A stretch of 64,000 nt of DNA from Hippopus hippopus. Lineage: Eukaryota > Mollusca > Bivalvia > Cardiida > Cardiidae. The notes under the pieces were generated by a model that worked only from the letters and a program-made list of their open reading frames with translations, did not search any database and was not told the DNA's origin. Below are positions 51,860 to 61,850 of this stretch, one piece after another. How positions within the stretch are numbered: position 1 is the stretch's first letter; every line of letters begins with the position of its first letter. The position numbers were made by a program, and so were the translations under genes. The stretch spans positions 41,441,860 through 41,505,859 of the forward strand of contig OX328107.1 of NCBI GenBank assembly GCA_946811185.2. Reading direction: 5' to 3'.

Positions 51860-52005
51860 TGCGTATTTCTCTTCGAAAAAGTTGTAAAATACATTGTGGA
51901 AAAAGGAGAAAATGCTGGTTACCAGCATTTTCTCCTTTTTCCGCAATGTTTTCAAAAAGCCTTCCTTCTACGGATCAAAAAAATTCGAGATTGTTGCGTG
52001 ATGGC
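51860..52005. repeat. Family A element with paired arm change
   Basis: Both arms have GGAAAAAGGAG where the family has GGGAAAAGGAG. Confidence 0.8.
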
Positions 52006-52035
52006 TATAAATACTATATGCTGCAAATTTTCATT

Positions 52036-52243
52036 CACTTTACCACACATTCCCGAGTTTTAACGACCCTGACAAAGGTGGCCTTTGAAAACATCGTGGG
52101 AAAAAGAGAAAATGCTGCTTACCAGCAGTTTTCGTTTTTGATCCCATTTCACAGACAAAACTTATAATCTGAGCAATCCATGTCGTCAGCAAGGGCTTTT
52201 AATACAGACTCGTCTAAAATGTTCTTGTCTAGTACAATGTTAA
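52036..52243. repeat. Family A element
   Basis: CTTTACCACACATTCCCGAG left; the second arm is eroded; ends at TTAA 52240-52243, which also starts the next B element. Confidence 0.78.
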
Positions 52244-52452
52244 CCCTTAGGCTGCTAAGCGTGACTCACCGACCTTTTGCGGACAGTGTAGATCAAGATC
52301 AGACTGCACAGAACGTGCAGTCTGATCTTGGAACTACACTGTCCGATAAGGAGACATTTTTCTCCAAACACTACCTTTGCTATAGTAACATTTGGGTTTT
52401 TACTATCAGCATAAAAGTTTTATTCAACTTATCTAGCAGGTTAAGGATTGAA
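52240..52452 (+). repeat. Family B element, full length
   Basis: TTAACCCTTAGGCTGCTAAG left, complete dyad, TAGCAGGTTAAGGATTGA right. Confidence 0.88.
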
Positions 52453-52530
52453 GGGTATAACATGAAGCCCAGAAGATCCAAAACCAATTTTACCGAGATA
52501 AACATCTTGTATTTTCATGCTTACACGGTT

Positions 52531-52742
52531 ATTCCTTATCCTACAAAATAATTGAAATGCAACTATAAAGTCGATTGTAAAAAAAACCTAAATGTTGCTA
52601 TTGCAAAGTTATTTTTGGGGAAAGATATTGCCTTATCGAACAGTGTGGATACAAGATCAGACTACACGTTCTATGCAGTCTGATCTTGATCTCCACTGTC
52701 CGCAATAGGTCAGTGAGTTGTGCTTAGCAGCCTGGGAGTTAT
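52531..52742 (-). repeat. Family B element
   Basis: CCTTATCCTACAAAATAATT left; both arms share GTGGA/TCCAC near the outer end (CAGTGTGGATAC and GATCTCCACTGTCC); GCTTAGCAGCCTGGGAGTTA right. Confidence 0.84.
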
Positions 52743-52847
52743 TTTTTCGGCGCCAAATACATGTATACAAACATAACCTCTTCTTACGGCTTAAAATATC
52801 ATCCATTGAAACAGAGAAAGATTTTTAGCTCATATGCTTGACAAAAC

Positions 52848-52932
52848 CAGCGGACGGTATTGATCAAAGACGTTCTGTGCAGTCTGATCTTGATCTATGC
52901 CGTTCGCAAAAGCCCTTTCATTTCACCTAATG
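52848..52932. repeat. Family B hairpin, left arm deleted
   Basis: GCGGACGGTATTGATCAAAG, then GTGCAGTCTGATCTTGATCT. Confidence 0.6.
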
Positions 52933-52943
52933 CGTTAAAAGGG

Positions 52944-53172
52944 TTAATTCTTTACAAGACGATAAAAGTTTGAACCTGACTAAATTGAGAGCATTAGCAG
53001 ACGACAAAATAAATGTAGCTCAAGTGACGATTTCTGTCTTTGACAGGGTAGAAAACATTGTAGGAAAAGGAGAAAATACTGGTTACCACCTTTTTGTCTT
53101 TTTTCCACAATGTTTTTAAAAGTATTCTCCTTCAAGGTCGTTAAAATTCGGGATTGTGTGGTAAAGAGTTAA
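52944..53172. repeat. Family A element, full length
   Basis: TTAA at 52944-52947 and 53169-53172, exactly 229 bp; the palindrome has decayed on its right side. Confidence 0.9.
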
Positions 53173-53284
53173 ACGTGAAATTATCGTTTTGTGTAAATCT
53201 TTACAAAACGAAGAAATCCTTAGTCTTAATCAAATCCTAAGTATTTTGCAGACGACAAATTTAATAGTTTAGTTTAAACATATT

Positions 53285-53490
53285 TATTGTACATCGATTG
53301 AGAAACAAGTTCTTACAACTTATACTAATCTCTCTTGATTCTGCTTCCTGGAACTACATCAGTACTCGCGCCGAATGTGTGGGCCAATGAAAGATCCCAA
53401 AGTTGACACCCGCTCCCGGTTCTCGAACTCGGGGCCTTATGGTTACGAGGCCGACACTCTACCTCACAACCACGGACACCACTTAAAATT
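53285..53490 (-). repeat. SINE type 4
   Basis: Minus-strand head with GAGTTCGAGAACCGGGAGCG, body GTGTCAACTTTGGGATC and ACACATTCGGCGCGAGTACT, end CAATCGATGTACAATAAATA. Confidence 0.7.
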
Positions 53491-53494
53491 AAAA

Positions 53495-53642
53495 TTAAAT
53501 GTTAATCAAATTGTGGATTTTGTCTTCAAAAGGGTGGACAACATTGTGGGAGCCAGAGAAAATGCTGCATGGTCACACATATTTTTTTCAAAGCCTTCTT
53601 CTCCTAAATCGTTTGTGCAAAGGATTGTGTTGCAAAGGGTTT
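53495..53642. repeat. Family A element, degraded
   Basis: GGACAACATTGTGGGAGCCA arm; the second arm is lost; GTGTTGCAAAGGGTTTA right. Confidence 0.62.
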
Positions 53643-53667
53643 ATTTACCCTTGCTTGCAGTACTTTA

Positions 53668-54033
53668 TTCTTAGCCAAACAATCCTGTGTTTTAACGACA
53701 CTGAGAAAGATAGCTTTTGAAAACATTGTGGGAAATGGTGAAAATGCTGGTAACCAGCATTTTCTTCTTTTCCCACAATGTTTTATATCCAAATTGAGAA
53801 CATTTGCAGACGACAATTTTAGTGTGGCTCAAATGGTGCATTTTTATTTAAATAGGGTAGAAAACATTGTGGGAAAAGGAGAAAATGCTGGTAACCAGCA
53901 TTTTCTTCTTTTCCCACAATGTTTTTTACCTTTTCATAGACAAATCCAATCATATAAGTTACATTTAATTTGTCGTCTGCAAATGCTTTGAATTCGGACA
54001 AGACTAAAATTTTGTCGTTTGGTAAAGAGTTAA
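53668..54033. repeat. Two overlapping family A copies
   Basis: Two nearly identical palindromes (53722-53784 and 53861-53924), each with the same unusual CATTTTCTTCTTTTCCCAC arm. The right half of the first and the left half of the second share one segment. Ends at TTAA 54030-54033. Confidence 0.8.
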
Positions 54034-54121
54034 AAAATTAAAATGGACAATCTCAGTCGGTAATACAAGACGCATTTAATGTTACTTCAAAGCTGCGTTT
54101 TTGTCAGAATATTCGACAAAG

Positions 54122-54195
54122 AAGTGGATAGTGTAGATTCAAGATCAGGGTGCACGGTCTGTGCAGTTTGATCTTGATCTACACTGTACGCAGAA
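54122..54195. repeat. Family B hairpin core
   Basis: GATAGTGTAGATTCAAGATC / GTTTGATCTTGATCTACACT. Confidence 0.72.
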
Positions 54196-54845
54196 GCAGT
54201 TAAAGGCGTTTCAGCGAGTTATTTCTAGCTCAGAGAATTTTGTGAAATTTGACACAGAGACACTTCAAAGTATATTCTTTCAGTGTATGAAGAGATAATC
54301 AGACCTCACCAGATGAACAAAAAAGTTCTGAGCCCATGAAGAGCATAAACCTTCTTTCAAATTACACAAAAACCCAGTTATTGCAGCAAACATCAGAATT
54401 TTGTGAGTAAAGTCTATCATTTCAGCCAAATCATGTTCTGTGTGTTTTAAATTCATAAGAAATCGATTGATCCTCTCAACTTGATGAGAAATTAATATTT
54501 GTTTCAAATTAATGACCCATTATCGACGTTTCAATAACATCCATAACCGCCAAAATGATCATTTTGTTATAGAAAGTCAAGACATTATTTGACTTCCAAA
54601 AAAATCTACCGCAGAGATTTTTCTTATTTTTCGCAGATATACACATGGGTATATCCTTTATTAAAAAATGCAAAAAAAGCTACTTTTCCCATTTTAGGAC
54701 TCGATTACTTCCCTTGGAACAACGAAAATGACACAAATCACCAAAGATTCAAACTAATAAGTAAGATTAATTATTTTCAGCACAAATTCATGTCTTTTTC
54801 ACAATAAAGATAATATTGCCTTTCCCTGATATATACTCAATTGAA
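54196..54845. other. Repeat-poor stretch, no gene assigned
   Basis: A minus-strand open frame (54280-54507, 75 codons) has ordinary amino-acid composition but matches no family that I know, and no splice signals are evident around it. Confidence 0.4.
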
Positions 54846-55036
54846 CAATGGAATGGGACGGCTTTGGAAAACATTTTGGTAAAAAGAGTAATTGCTCATA
54901 ACAAGCAATTTTGCCTTTCCCCACAATATTTTTACACAAGCGGCATTTCAACTTACATTAATACCTTTTTTAAATTTGTCATCTGCAGTTTCTTTCAATT
55001 TAGAAGTTCTATTCAATTCATTTAGGAAAGGGTTAA
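54846..55036. repeat. Family A element, diverged
   Basis: AAAACATTTTGGTAAAAAGA arm and TTTGCCTTTCCCCACAATAT; right end TTTAGGAAAGGGTTAA. Confidence 0.65.
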
Positions 55037-55330
55037 TGCGAAATAGTACATTTTTATGGGTGGAAAAACAGTAAAAGTAGAACTGTCCAGGAATTACTCG
55101 AAGGCATAAATTACAGATGAATCTTATAGCAAAATGAACCAAGCGATCCCGATTCATATCAATATCCAGGAAAGAGACTTTGAAAACACTGAAAAGGAGA
55201 ATTGCGTGTAGTTTTCTCTTTTTTCTCACACTAAACTTACTATCCGGATAAGTGATGTCCGAAAAATGTACCTGTTCCTTGTCCGCTGTTTCGAAACGGT
55301 TTACACTTTCATACATTGATCTTTAAAAAA

Positions 55331-56000
55331 TATGGTGGCATATTTCTGCCGCGAGATACGAGATAGCTATCATGATAATTTTAGAAAACTATCGTGATAA
55401 AACAAAGTTTCCTGGAAATATTATCTAGATAATAAAAATTTTCACGATAAAACTATCGCGATAATTCTACCTGTTATCATGATTTTTCTGCTTTCGTGCC
55501 CATAACTGACATTCACGGTATCTATAATCAGATAAGGTTTCGGAGCATCTTCGTCTACAACCTTATGAATTCTCTTTTTCCCTGAATGGTTTTAAAGTGT
55601 TCGTAGGAGGCTTTTCGAGTCGTCATTGTGATTTTACAGGCTTCTGTTCATTTCGAGTCTTGTCAGAATTTACCAATTAAGCTACAATTATTAATTATTC
55701 GAACTTTTACTTACTGCAATCTTGTGAAGTCAAAAACTACCGAATTCATCCAAATGATAAAATTTCTATTTATAGATATCGAGAAACAGGTAGAACTATC
55801 ACGATAATTTTATCTTGCATGTCAGCTCCGTGCACGATTGAGAAATTTTGCGTTAAAATATTAAGTTTATCGTGATATTTTTTTCAGGAAACTTTTCACT
55901 ATCTCGATAAAATTTCCAGGAAACTTTAATTTATTGCGATAGTTTTGTAAAATTATCATGATAGCTATCTCGTATCTCGTAGCAGAAATATGCCACCATA
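55331..56000. mobile_element. Foldback element 1 with GGTGGCA ends and TATC(A/G)TGATA dyads
   Basis: TATGGTGGCATATTTCTGC at the left pairs with GCAGAAATATGCCACCATA at the right. The inverted repeats run on through GAGATACGAGATAGCTATCA. The arms (about 170 bp) are dotted with short dyads: ATCATGAT, TATCGTGATA, TATCGCGATA, TTTCCTGGAAA. A middle of about 330 bp is non-coding. TA flanks both ends. No transposase. It shares its terminal motif with the element 270 bp downstream. Confidence 0.85.
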
Positions 56001-56268
56001 AAAAAAAACTTGTATGTACCACTACTTCCTCCACGTCTTGCAGCTGAAATCGGCAGTCCGATAATATTACTACATGTGAGAAAAATTACGCGCAAGGAAA
56101 AAAAAGAAAGCAGAGAGACATGCTCGGAAATGTTTCGCAATGACAATCCGACGAAATCTCTTTAAATCCGTGTTCAGCGGTACAAGTGTTTAAATAAAAA
56201 TTACAAAGGTATTACATCAGCTTTTTGTCGTCACCTTTATAACGATAGGGTTTTTTTTAAACGCCTCA
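56001..56268. other. Spacer between the two foldback elements
   Basis: No repeat or gene recognised; AT-rich with short A and T runs. Confidence 0.5.
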
Positions 56269-56934
56269 TACGGTGGCACAAAAGTGACATAGAAGATATA
56301 TTTTATACTACGTGCGCACGCAGTAGCTAATACGTGCGCACGTAATAAGTAATACGTGCGCACGCAGTAGTATTACGTGCGCACGCAGTAGCTAATACGT
56401 GCGCACGTAATAACTAATACGTGCGCACGTAATACTATTGCGTGCGCACGTATTAGCTAATACGTGCGCACGTAATAGTTATTACGTGCGCACGCAGTAG
56501 CTAGTACGTGCGCACGCAGTAGCTAATACGTGCGCACGTATTAACTAATACGTGCGCACGTAATAACTATTACGTGTGCACGTAATAATCGACCAATCAG
56601 TTTATCACGAGTCAATAAATGTCTATCTTCCACTTCCATCTTGAAACAATGGCTTCCGTTCATGATTCTGATTGGTGGATTATTACGTGCGCACGTAATA
56701 TGTAATACGTGCGCACGTATTAGCTACTGCGTGCGCACGTATTAGTTATTACGTGCGCACGTATTAGCTACTGCGTGCGCACGTAATACTACTGCGTGCG
56801 CACGTATTACTTATTACGTGCGCACGCATTAGCTACTGCGTGCGCACGTAATAACTAATACGTGCGCACGTATTAGCTACTGCGTGCGCATGTAGTATAA
56901 AATATATCTTCCATGTCACTTTTGTGCCACCGTA
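56269..56934. mobile_element. Foldback element 2 packed with TACGTGCGCACGTA dyads
   Basis: CGGTGGCACAAAAGTGACAT begins at 56271 and its complement ends at 56932, flanked by TA. Each end continues GAAGATATATTTTATACTAC with one or two mismatches. The left arm (56309-56588) has 13 units and the right arm (56684-56897) 10 units of TACGTGCGCACGTA or one-arm variants (TACGTGCGCACGCA), spaced about 22 bp by TAGCTAA/TAACTAA-type linkers. The loop is about 70 bp, bordered by GACCAATCAG/CTGATTGGTG. No coding capacity. Confidence 0.92.
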
Positions 56935-57315
56935 GCCTCACCTTAAATATACATGTAATCATAATCGTTTTTATGCGGTTTCCAGCCAGTGTGTAACCCA
57001 CTTCATTCTTATTTTATCAAACTACGATTATCTTTGTATCTTCATGCCAAATGTTGCCCCTGATGGCTGCAAAGTTGCACAGATTACCACGGATATTTTG
57101 GATGCCTTCAAAGCAATCGCTGTTGTTGTTTCCGGTTTTAGATAAGGACAAATCTCTTACATTTTTCTATCCCTTGCACGATATATATTGATAATTTATC
57201 TATGTTTACATAGCTGAGCCATTATACACACTTTCAAGTTTTAACAGCGTTTTTTTCTCTCCAGCTGTAAGGACATATCTTTAAATGCTGAATATTATCA
57301 CTATTACCTTTATGT
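56935..57315. other. No recognisable feature
   Basis: Mixed AT-rich sequence right of the foldback pair; no open frame and no matched repeat. Confidence 0.45.
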
Positions 57316-57317
57316 TT

Positions 57318-57385
57318 TTTGACAGTCTTGATGAAGATCAGACGGCACAGAACAGGCAGTCTGATCATGATTCTAACCTGCCCGA
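57318..57385. repeat. Family B hairpin core, diverged
   Basis: GAAGATCAGACGGCACAGAA / GGCAGTCTGATCATGATTC. Confidence 0.6.
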
Positions 57386-57479
57386 TGTTTTCTTTTAAGA
57401 TATTTCGGACCAAAATGACCTTGGCATTTTAAACATAGAGGGACCTCGCAACGTCTGACCTAGTTATAAAATTTGCAGG

Positions 57480-57650
57480 CAACGTAATACATCCGGCAAA
57501 AATGATGGAATGTGTCTTTGAATGGGTATAAAACTTGTGTGAAAAGAAGAAAATGCCCCGGACCAGCATCATCTCCTTTTCCCACAATCTTTTTAAAATC
57601 CTTCACTATCAGGGTCGATTAAATGCGGGGATCGATTGAAATGGGATTAA
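57480..57650. repeat. Family A element, degraded
   Basis: GTGTGAAAAGAAGAAAATGC and CATCTCCTTTTCCCACAAT arms; right TGAAATGGGATTAA. Confidence 0.65.
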
Positions 57651-57670
57651 AGGTTATGATTACGCTGTAT

Positions 57671-57797
57671 CGCATTTATTACCCAATTCTTACATAAAAA
57701 TTCGCATTTATTACCCGATTCTTGAATAAAATTTCGCATTTGTTACCCAATTCTTAAATAAATTTCACATTTATTACCAAATTCTTAAATCAAAATA
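57671..57797 (+). repeat. 32-bp tandem repeat, 4 units
   Basis: Units start at 57671, 57703, 57735 and 57766 with CGCATTTATTACCC(A/G)ATTC-like sequence followed by TTAAATAAAAT. Confidence 0.85.
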
Positions 57798-58072
57798 AAA
57801 TTTCAATTTCGAATTTCCAAAACTAGCAATCTGATTGGCTGAGACATGAGGTTATTTTCGTACGAACAGTAAGCCTTCAGTGACAAAAATAGACCACGGA
57901 CCTACTGGGGAAATATTGTTATGACGTATGGAAACTGAAACATGAGGCTCTGCCCCTCTTCTTTTTTTTTTACAATAAAAAAAAAACATTGATTTTTTTT
58001 CGGGTACTTATTACATTATGCATGACCACAAAAGGTATTTACAAATGTCACTTTGAGAAGCTCGTAAAAAGG

Positions 58073-58255
58073 TTAACTCTTTACCAAACGACAAAAATGT
58101 TAGACTGATCCAAATTGAAAGAAGTTGCAGACGGCAATTTAAATGTGGCTCAAATGTAGAAAATTGTCCTAGAAAAGGTAGAAAACATTGTGGGAAAAGG
58201 AGAAAATGCTGGTCACCAGCATTTTCTCCTTTTCCCATATTGTTTTCTACCCTCT
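58073..58255. repeat. Family A element, right third missing
   Basis: TTAACTCTTTACCAAACG left; near-perfect palindrome; the next copy begins immediately after TTTTCTACCCTC. Confidence 0.85.
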
Positions 58256-58469
58256 TAACTCTTTACAATCCCGATTTTTAACTAGCTTCAGGAAGAAGGC
58301 TTTTGAAAACATTGTGGAAAAAAGGAGAAAATGCTGGTAATCAGCATTTTCTCCTTTTCGCCCAACGATTAAAGACATATCCTGTCATTTGAGCTACATT
58401 TTAATTTGTCGCATGTAAATGCTTTCAATTTGGACAAATCTAAATTATATTGTGTGGTAAAGCGTTACC
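58256..58469. repeat. Family A element, adjacent copy
   Basis: TTAACTCTTTACAATCCCGA left; GGAGAAAATGCTGGTAATCA dyad; GTGTGGTAAAGCGTTA right. Confidence 0.83.
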
Positions 58470-58499
58470 GACATATTTCATCACTTTAACTACACGTCA

Positions 58500-58670
58500 G
58501 ATGGTCTGCAGATGCTTTACACATGCTGGCAACAAGCATTTTCTCCTTTTACCACAACATTTTCCACACTATAGCAGACAATACGATCACTCGATCAACA
58601 ATTATTTTGTTGTCTGCAAATTCTTTCAATTTGGATAGGCATGAAATCTGGTCGTCGAGTAAAGAGTTAA
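58500..58670. repeat. Family A element, left part lost
   Basis: CATGCTGGCAACAAGCATTT centre; CAAATTCTTTCAATTTGGAT; right GTCGAGTAAAGAGTTAA. Confidence 0.7.
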
Positions 58671-58687
58671 GTAAAATAAAAAATTTC

Positions 58688-58908
58688 GAGGGTCCTGCGG
58701 GGATTGGTGATGAAGTGTAGGACTCGTAACCTGTAGGTTCCAGATTCGAGCCTAACTGAAAGTACTGAGTTTTTTTTGGTCCTTGCGCTAGACACTTCAG
58801 AACCTAGCCTTGTACTTGTGAAACCCAGGAAATACATGAATATGTGAGCTGTCGCCGTGATATGACTGAAATAATGTTGAAAGCGGCGTAAAACATCATA
58901 AAAAAATC
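58688..58908 (+). repeat. SINE type 2
   Basis: Head GTGATGAAGTGTAGGACTCG with B box AGATTCGAGCC; body GCTAGACACTTCAGAACCTA; end AAGCGGCGTAAAACATCATA. Confidence 0.8.
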
Positions 58909-59158
58909 ATCCCAAAGATGCCTTGTTTAGCGTTGAGCGACAACAGGATAAGGTATCTTTACCGTGGCCCCCAACTACAAGGTAAAAATAGTTTTGAAAC
59001 TAAAACGCTTTGCTGACACGCAAAAAAATGCATATTTTTTTTACCATATAGGATGATCCCGTCTCTCTTTACAAGACAACAAAACTTAAGCATTCTTCCT
59101 CATAGATAGCTTTTTTTTCCAGAAGAGAAAATGAAACTAGCTCAAATGAGGAAATCTT

Positions 59159-59370
59159 TTAACCGTTAGGCTGCTAAGCGCGAATCACTGACCTCTTGCG
59201 GACAGTGTAGATCAAGATCAGACTGCACAGAACGTGCAGTCTGATCTTTGATCTACACTGTCCGATATGGAGATATTATTCCCCAAAACATAACGTTGAA
59301 ATAGCAATATTTGGGTTTTTAATATCGAATTGAAATTTTAATTTTAGTTATTTAGCTGGATAAAGGTTAA
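59159..59370 (+). repeat. Family B element, full length
   Basis: TTAACCGTTAGGCTGCTAAG (TTAA 59159-59162) to TAGCTGGATAAAGGTTAA (TTAA 59367-59370), 212 bp. Confidence 0.9.
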
Positions 59371-59496
59371 AAAGTGTGGCATTGTACGAAAAAGAGAAAA
59401 TGCTGAAAACAGTGACTTTCTCATTTTCCTACAATGTTTGCTATAGGCTTATTTCTGTCGGTCACGTAAAGTATGGAATGTTTGGTATAGGGTTAA
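59371..59496. repeat. Family A element, left half missing
   Basis: GTACGAAAAAGAGAAAATGC arm; TGTTTGGTATAGGGTTAA right end, whose TTAA starts the next B element. Confidence 0.72.
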
Positions 59497-59681
59497 ACTG
59501 GTGATTGAATAAAATGAATCTTTCAAGCCGACAACAAGAAACGAAACATCGCGATATCAAATAATCTCACCGATTTAGACAGTGTAGATATTTGAGCAGG
59601 CTGTACATACTGTGCAATCTAATCTTGATCTACACTGTGCGGAAAAGTGTTTTGAGTTTGGCTTAGCAGCTCTACAATTAA
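59493..59681 (-). repeat. Family B element, diverged
   Basis: TTAAACTGGTGATTGAATAA left; GAGCAGGCTGTACATACTGT dyad; GCTTAGCAGCTCTACAATTA right. Confidence 0.75.
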
Positions 59682-59701
59682 GGTTGGTTACCATCAATCT
59701 G

Positions 59702-59895
59702 TTAATCGCGACTTAGGATCTTTTGCGGACAGTGTAGATCAAGATCTGACTGCACAGAACGTGCAGTCTGATCTTTGATCTACACTGGCCTATACGGTAA
59801 GCTTTTTTCCAGCGACAAGAACTTTGCAATCGCAACTTTTCGGTATATAGTATTTGCTGGATTTTTTTAATTTTATTTATTTAGCAGTTTAGGGC
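59702..59895 (+). repeat. Family B element
   Basis: TTAATCGCGACTTAGGATCT left; complete dyad; TTTAGCAGTTTAGGGCTTA right. Confidence 0.78.
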
Positions 59896-60004
59896 TTAGT
59901 GCGTGTCCTTCCACAGACGACTTCTTGTGTTTTTCGGTATATCCCTTATTGAGGCAAACGGAGAAACCGCTCCTTACTGGCAATTTCCCGTTTATCGGAC
60001 CTAT

Positions 60005-60215
60005 TCACCCAGTAGCGCAGTCGTTAGCGTGCAGGACGAAAGAATTGGGGGTCGTTGGTTCGGATTTCCAGTGACGGTGCTACAGACCGAGCACATTAAA
60101 GAAACAGGCGTAACTTAGGATGGGTATCCCCCGTAACAATACTAACAGCCTTCAGGGGGCGTCGCCCATAACGGCAACCGGTGGCGACGATAAATAAAGA
60201 CAAATTCAATTCGAA
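60005..60215 (+). repeat. SINE type 3
   Basis: Head with CAGTAGCGCAGTCGTTAGCG, then GACCGAGCACATTAAAGAAA, GGCGTAACTTAGGATGGGTA, GGCAACCGGTGGCGACGATA and an AATAAAGACAAATTCA tail. Confidence 0.72.
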
Positions 60216-60235
60216 TTCCAAGATTGGCAAATTTC

Positions 60236-60450
60236 TTTTCTAGGATTGATGATAGTCATTGCAAAGGATCCATTCCTCTCTCACTGCTGATCATTGTTTC
60301 GACAATGGTTATGTGGGAAAGCAGTCAATGACTTGGAGAAAATATTGTGCGAAGTACTGGTTTAAAGAAACTCCAGGAAAGCATGGGTAGGTACATCGGC
60401 CGCCGAGATATAACTTAAATTATGCTGAAAACACCATTCAAACAAAAAAA
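60236..60450 (+). repeat. SINE type 1 body without head
   Basis: AGGATTGATGATAGTCATTG, CCTCTCTCACTGCTGATCAT, AAAGCAGTCAATGACTTGGA, GGAAAGCATGGGTAGGTACA. Directly follows the type 3 SINE in the same orientation. Confidence 0.75.
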
Positions 60451-60703
60451 GTAGAAAGCTTTTCCATTATCGCATGTCCTAATTTCTCCATTTTCAGCAA
60501 CGTTTACAAACAGCATTCAAGTGAAACCTCGCACGTTGGGTAGAAATTGTCGTTAAAGGCGCAATAGTGGTCAAAAGTAAACAACTATGTAACAATTATA
60601 TTGGTAATGGTTGCCAACATTTAATTCTAGATATAATGTTTATTCTTCCGCCGATGACCGGAGCCTTGAAGCCTTGACACAACCTTAACAATAATCGCCA
60701 TCT

Positions 60704-60914
60704 TTAACTCTTGACCTGCTAAATAAATTAAATGAAGCTTTTAACCCATTGTTAAAATCCAAGTATTGTTATTTCAAGTTGAGGGGGAGGAGAGAGAAAT
60801 ATCTCCTTATCGGACAGTGTAGATCCAAGATCAGACTGCACGTTTTGTGCAGTCTGATCTTCTTCTACACTGTCCGCGAAAGGTCCTTCAGTCGCGCTTG
60901 ACAGCCTTAAGGTA
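60704..60914 (-). repeat. Family B element, full length
   Basis: TTAACTCTTGACCTGCTAAA left; complete dyad; GCGCTTGACAGCCTTAAGG right. Confidence 0.86.
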
Positions 60915-61345
60915 AACACTATATTTGTAGTTCAGTCTGTATAAATGACGATGTATCTTGCGCACAAAGCGTTGGTAAACTTCTGTTCTGTTCTGTTCTG
61001 TTTAAACGATATGAATGAAATTTTACCTGTATTTTATACAGAATTGTTTACGCTTGGCGCTTTTGGGATTTCATAGTTTGCGTTCAAATTTTCAATATTC
61101 GTCACCATTTGGTTTTTTTCTTATATACAAAACGTCTACTGCGTATCATACACATTCATATTGTGTTTCGCAGCTAGTCAATCTAACAAACACAAAAGTA
61201 ATTGTAATTTGAGTTAGGTAAACTCCAAGGTTTTCCACGAAAAATTACCTTTTCCCCCCTGTTTTCTATAAATAAAGAAACAGACTAGCCAATCAGAATA
61301 CGTTTGAAACAGGAAGCTACGTACTACCGGTTTACTATTGTATAT
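60915..61345. other. No gene; short (TTCTG)n run
   Basis: A three-unit CTGTT run at about 60979-61000 may be the tail of an unrecognised retroelement. Nothing else assigned. Confidence 0.4.
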
Positions 61346-61606
61346 AACCCACGCTCTGGCAAAAGGGAGCTTAATGAATCTCCGAGTTGGCTTGTGCCAA
61401 GCAAGAATTCACATAATTACGGATGCAAAAACTTATTTTTTATAACGAGTAATTCAATGATGAGGTCGAATGGTCCTTTGACATGCAGAAAATTGACCAT
61501 TAGCCAAAAGTGTCGACCCAGGTCAACCTGGGCGGACTGCGCAGGCTGACCTGAGTCGATACCTTTTGCAGATGCATTAAGCCCCTTTTTTACAGAGCAT
61601 TGCCCG
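61346..61606 (-). repeat. Family C element
   Basis: CCCACGCTCTGGCAAAAGGG left; CCTGGGCGGACTGCGCAGGC dyad; TTTTTACAGAGCATTGCCC right. Confidence 0.82.
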
Positions 61607-61617
61607 GTTATTCAGTA

Positions 61618-61850
61618 TTCTTCACAAACGACAAAACACTAGACTTGTCCAAAATTGAAAGTAATTGCAGACAACAAATCAACTATGGTCCTTATGATGA
61701 GATTTGTCTGTCGAAGGTTAGGAAATACTGTAATAGGAGGAAATGGAAATGTACGGGTAACCAGCATTTTCTTCTTTTCAATCAATGATTTCAAAGCCCG
61801 TTTTTTTTTTTCAGGTGACTTTTTAACAGTGGATTGCTTGGTAAAGGCTG
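61618..61850. repeat. Family A element, degraded
   Basis: AAACGACAAAACACTAGACT left; only one dyad arm kept (AACCAGCATTTTCTTCTTTT). Confidence 0.65.

Noticed and set aside
54280..54507. 75-codon minus-strand frame in a repeat-poor stretch
   Set aside because: Composition is protein-like, but no domain, splice signal or conserved neighbour supports it.
56309..56897. CRISPR-like array of regularly spaced palindromic repeats
   Set aside because: The spacers are 6-8 bp and nearly identical, the array is split into inverted arms, and the setting is an animal genome. It is a foldback element.
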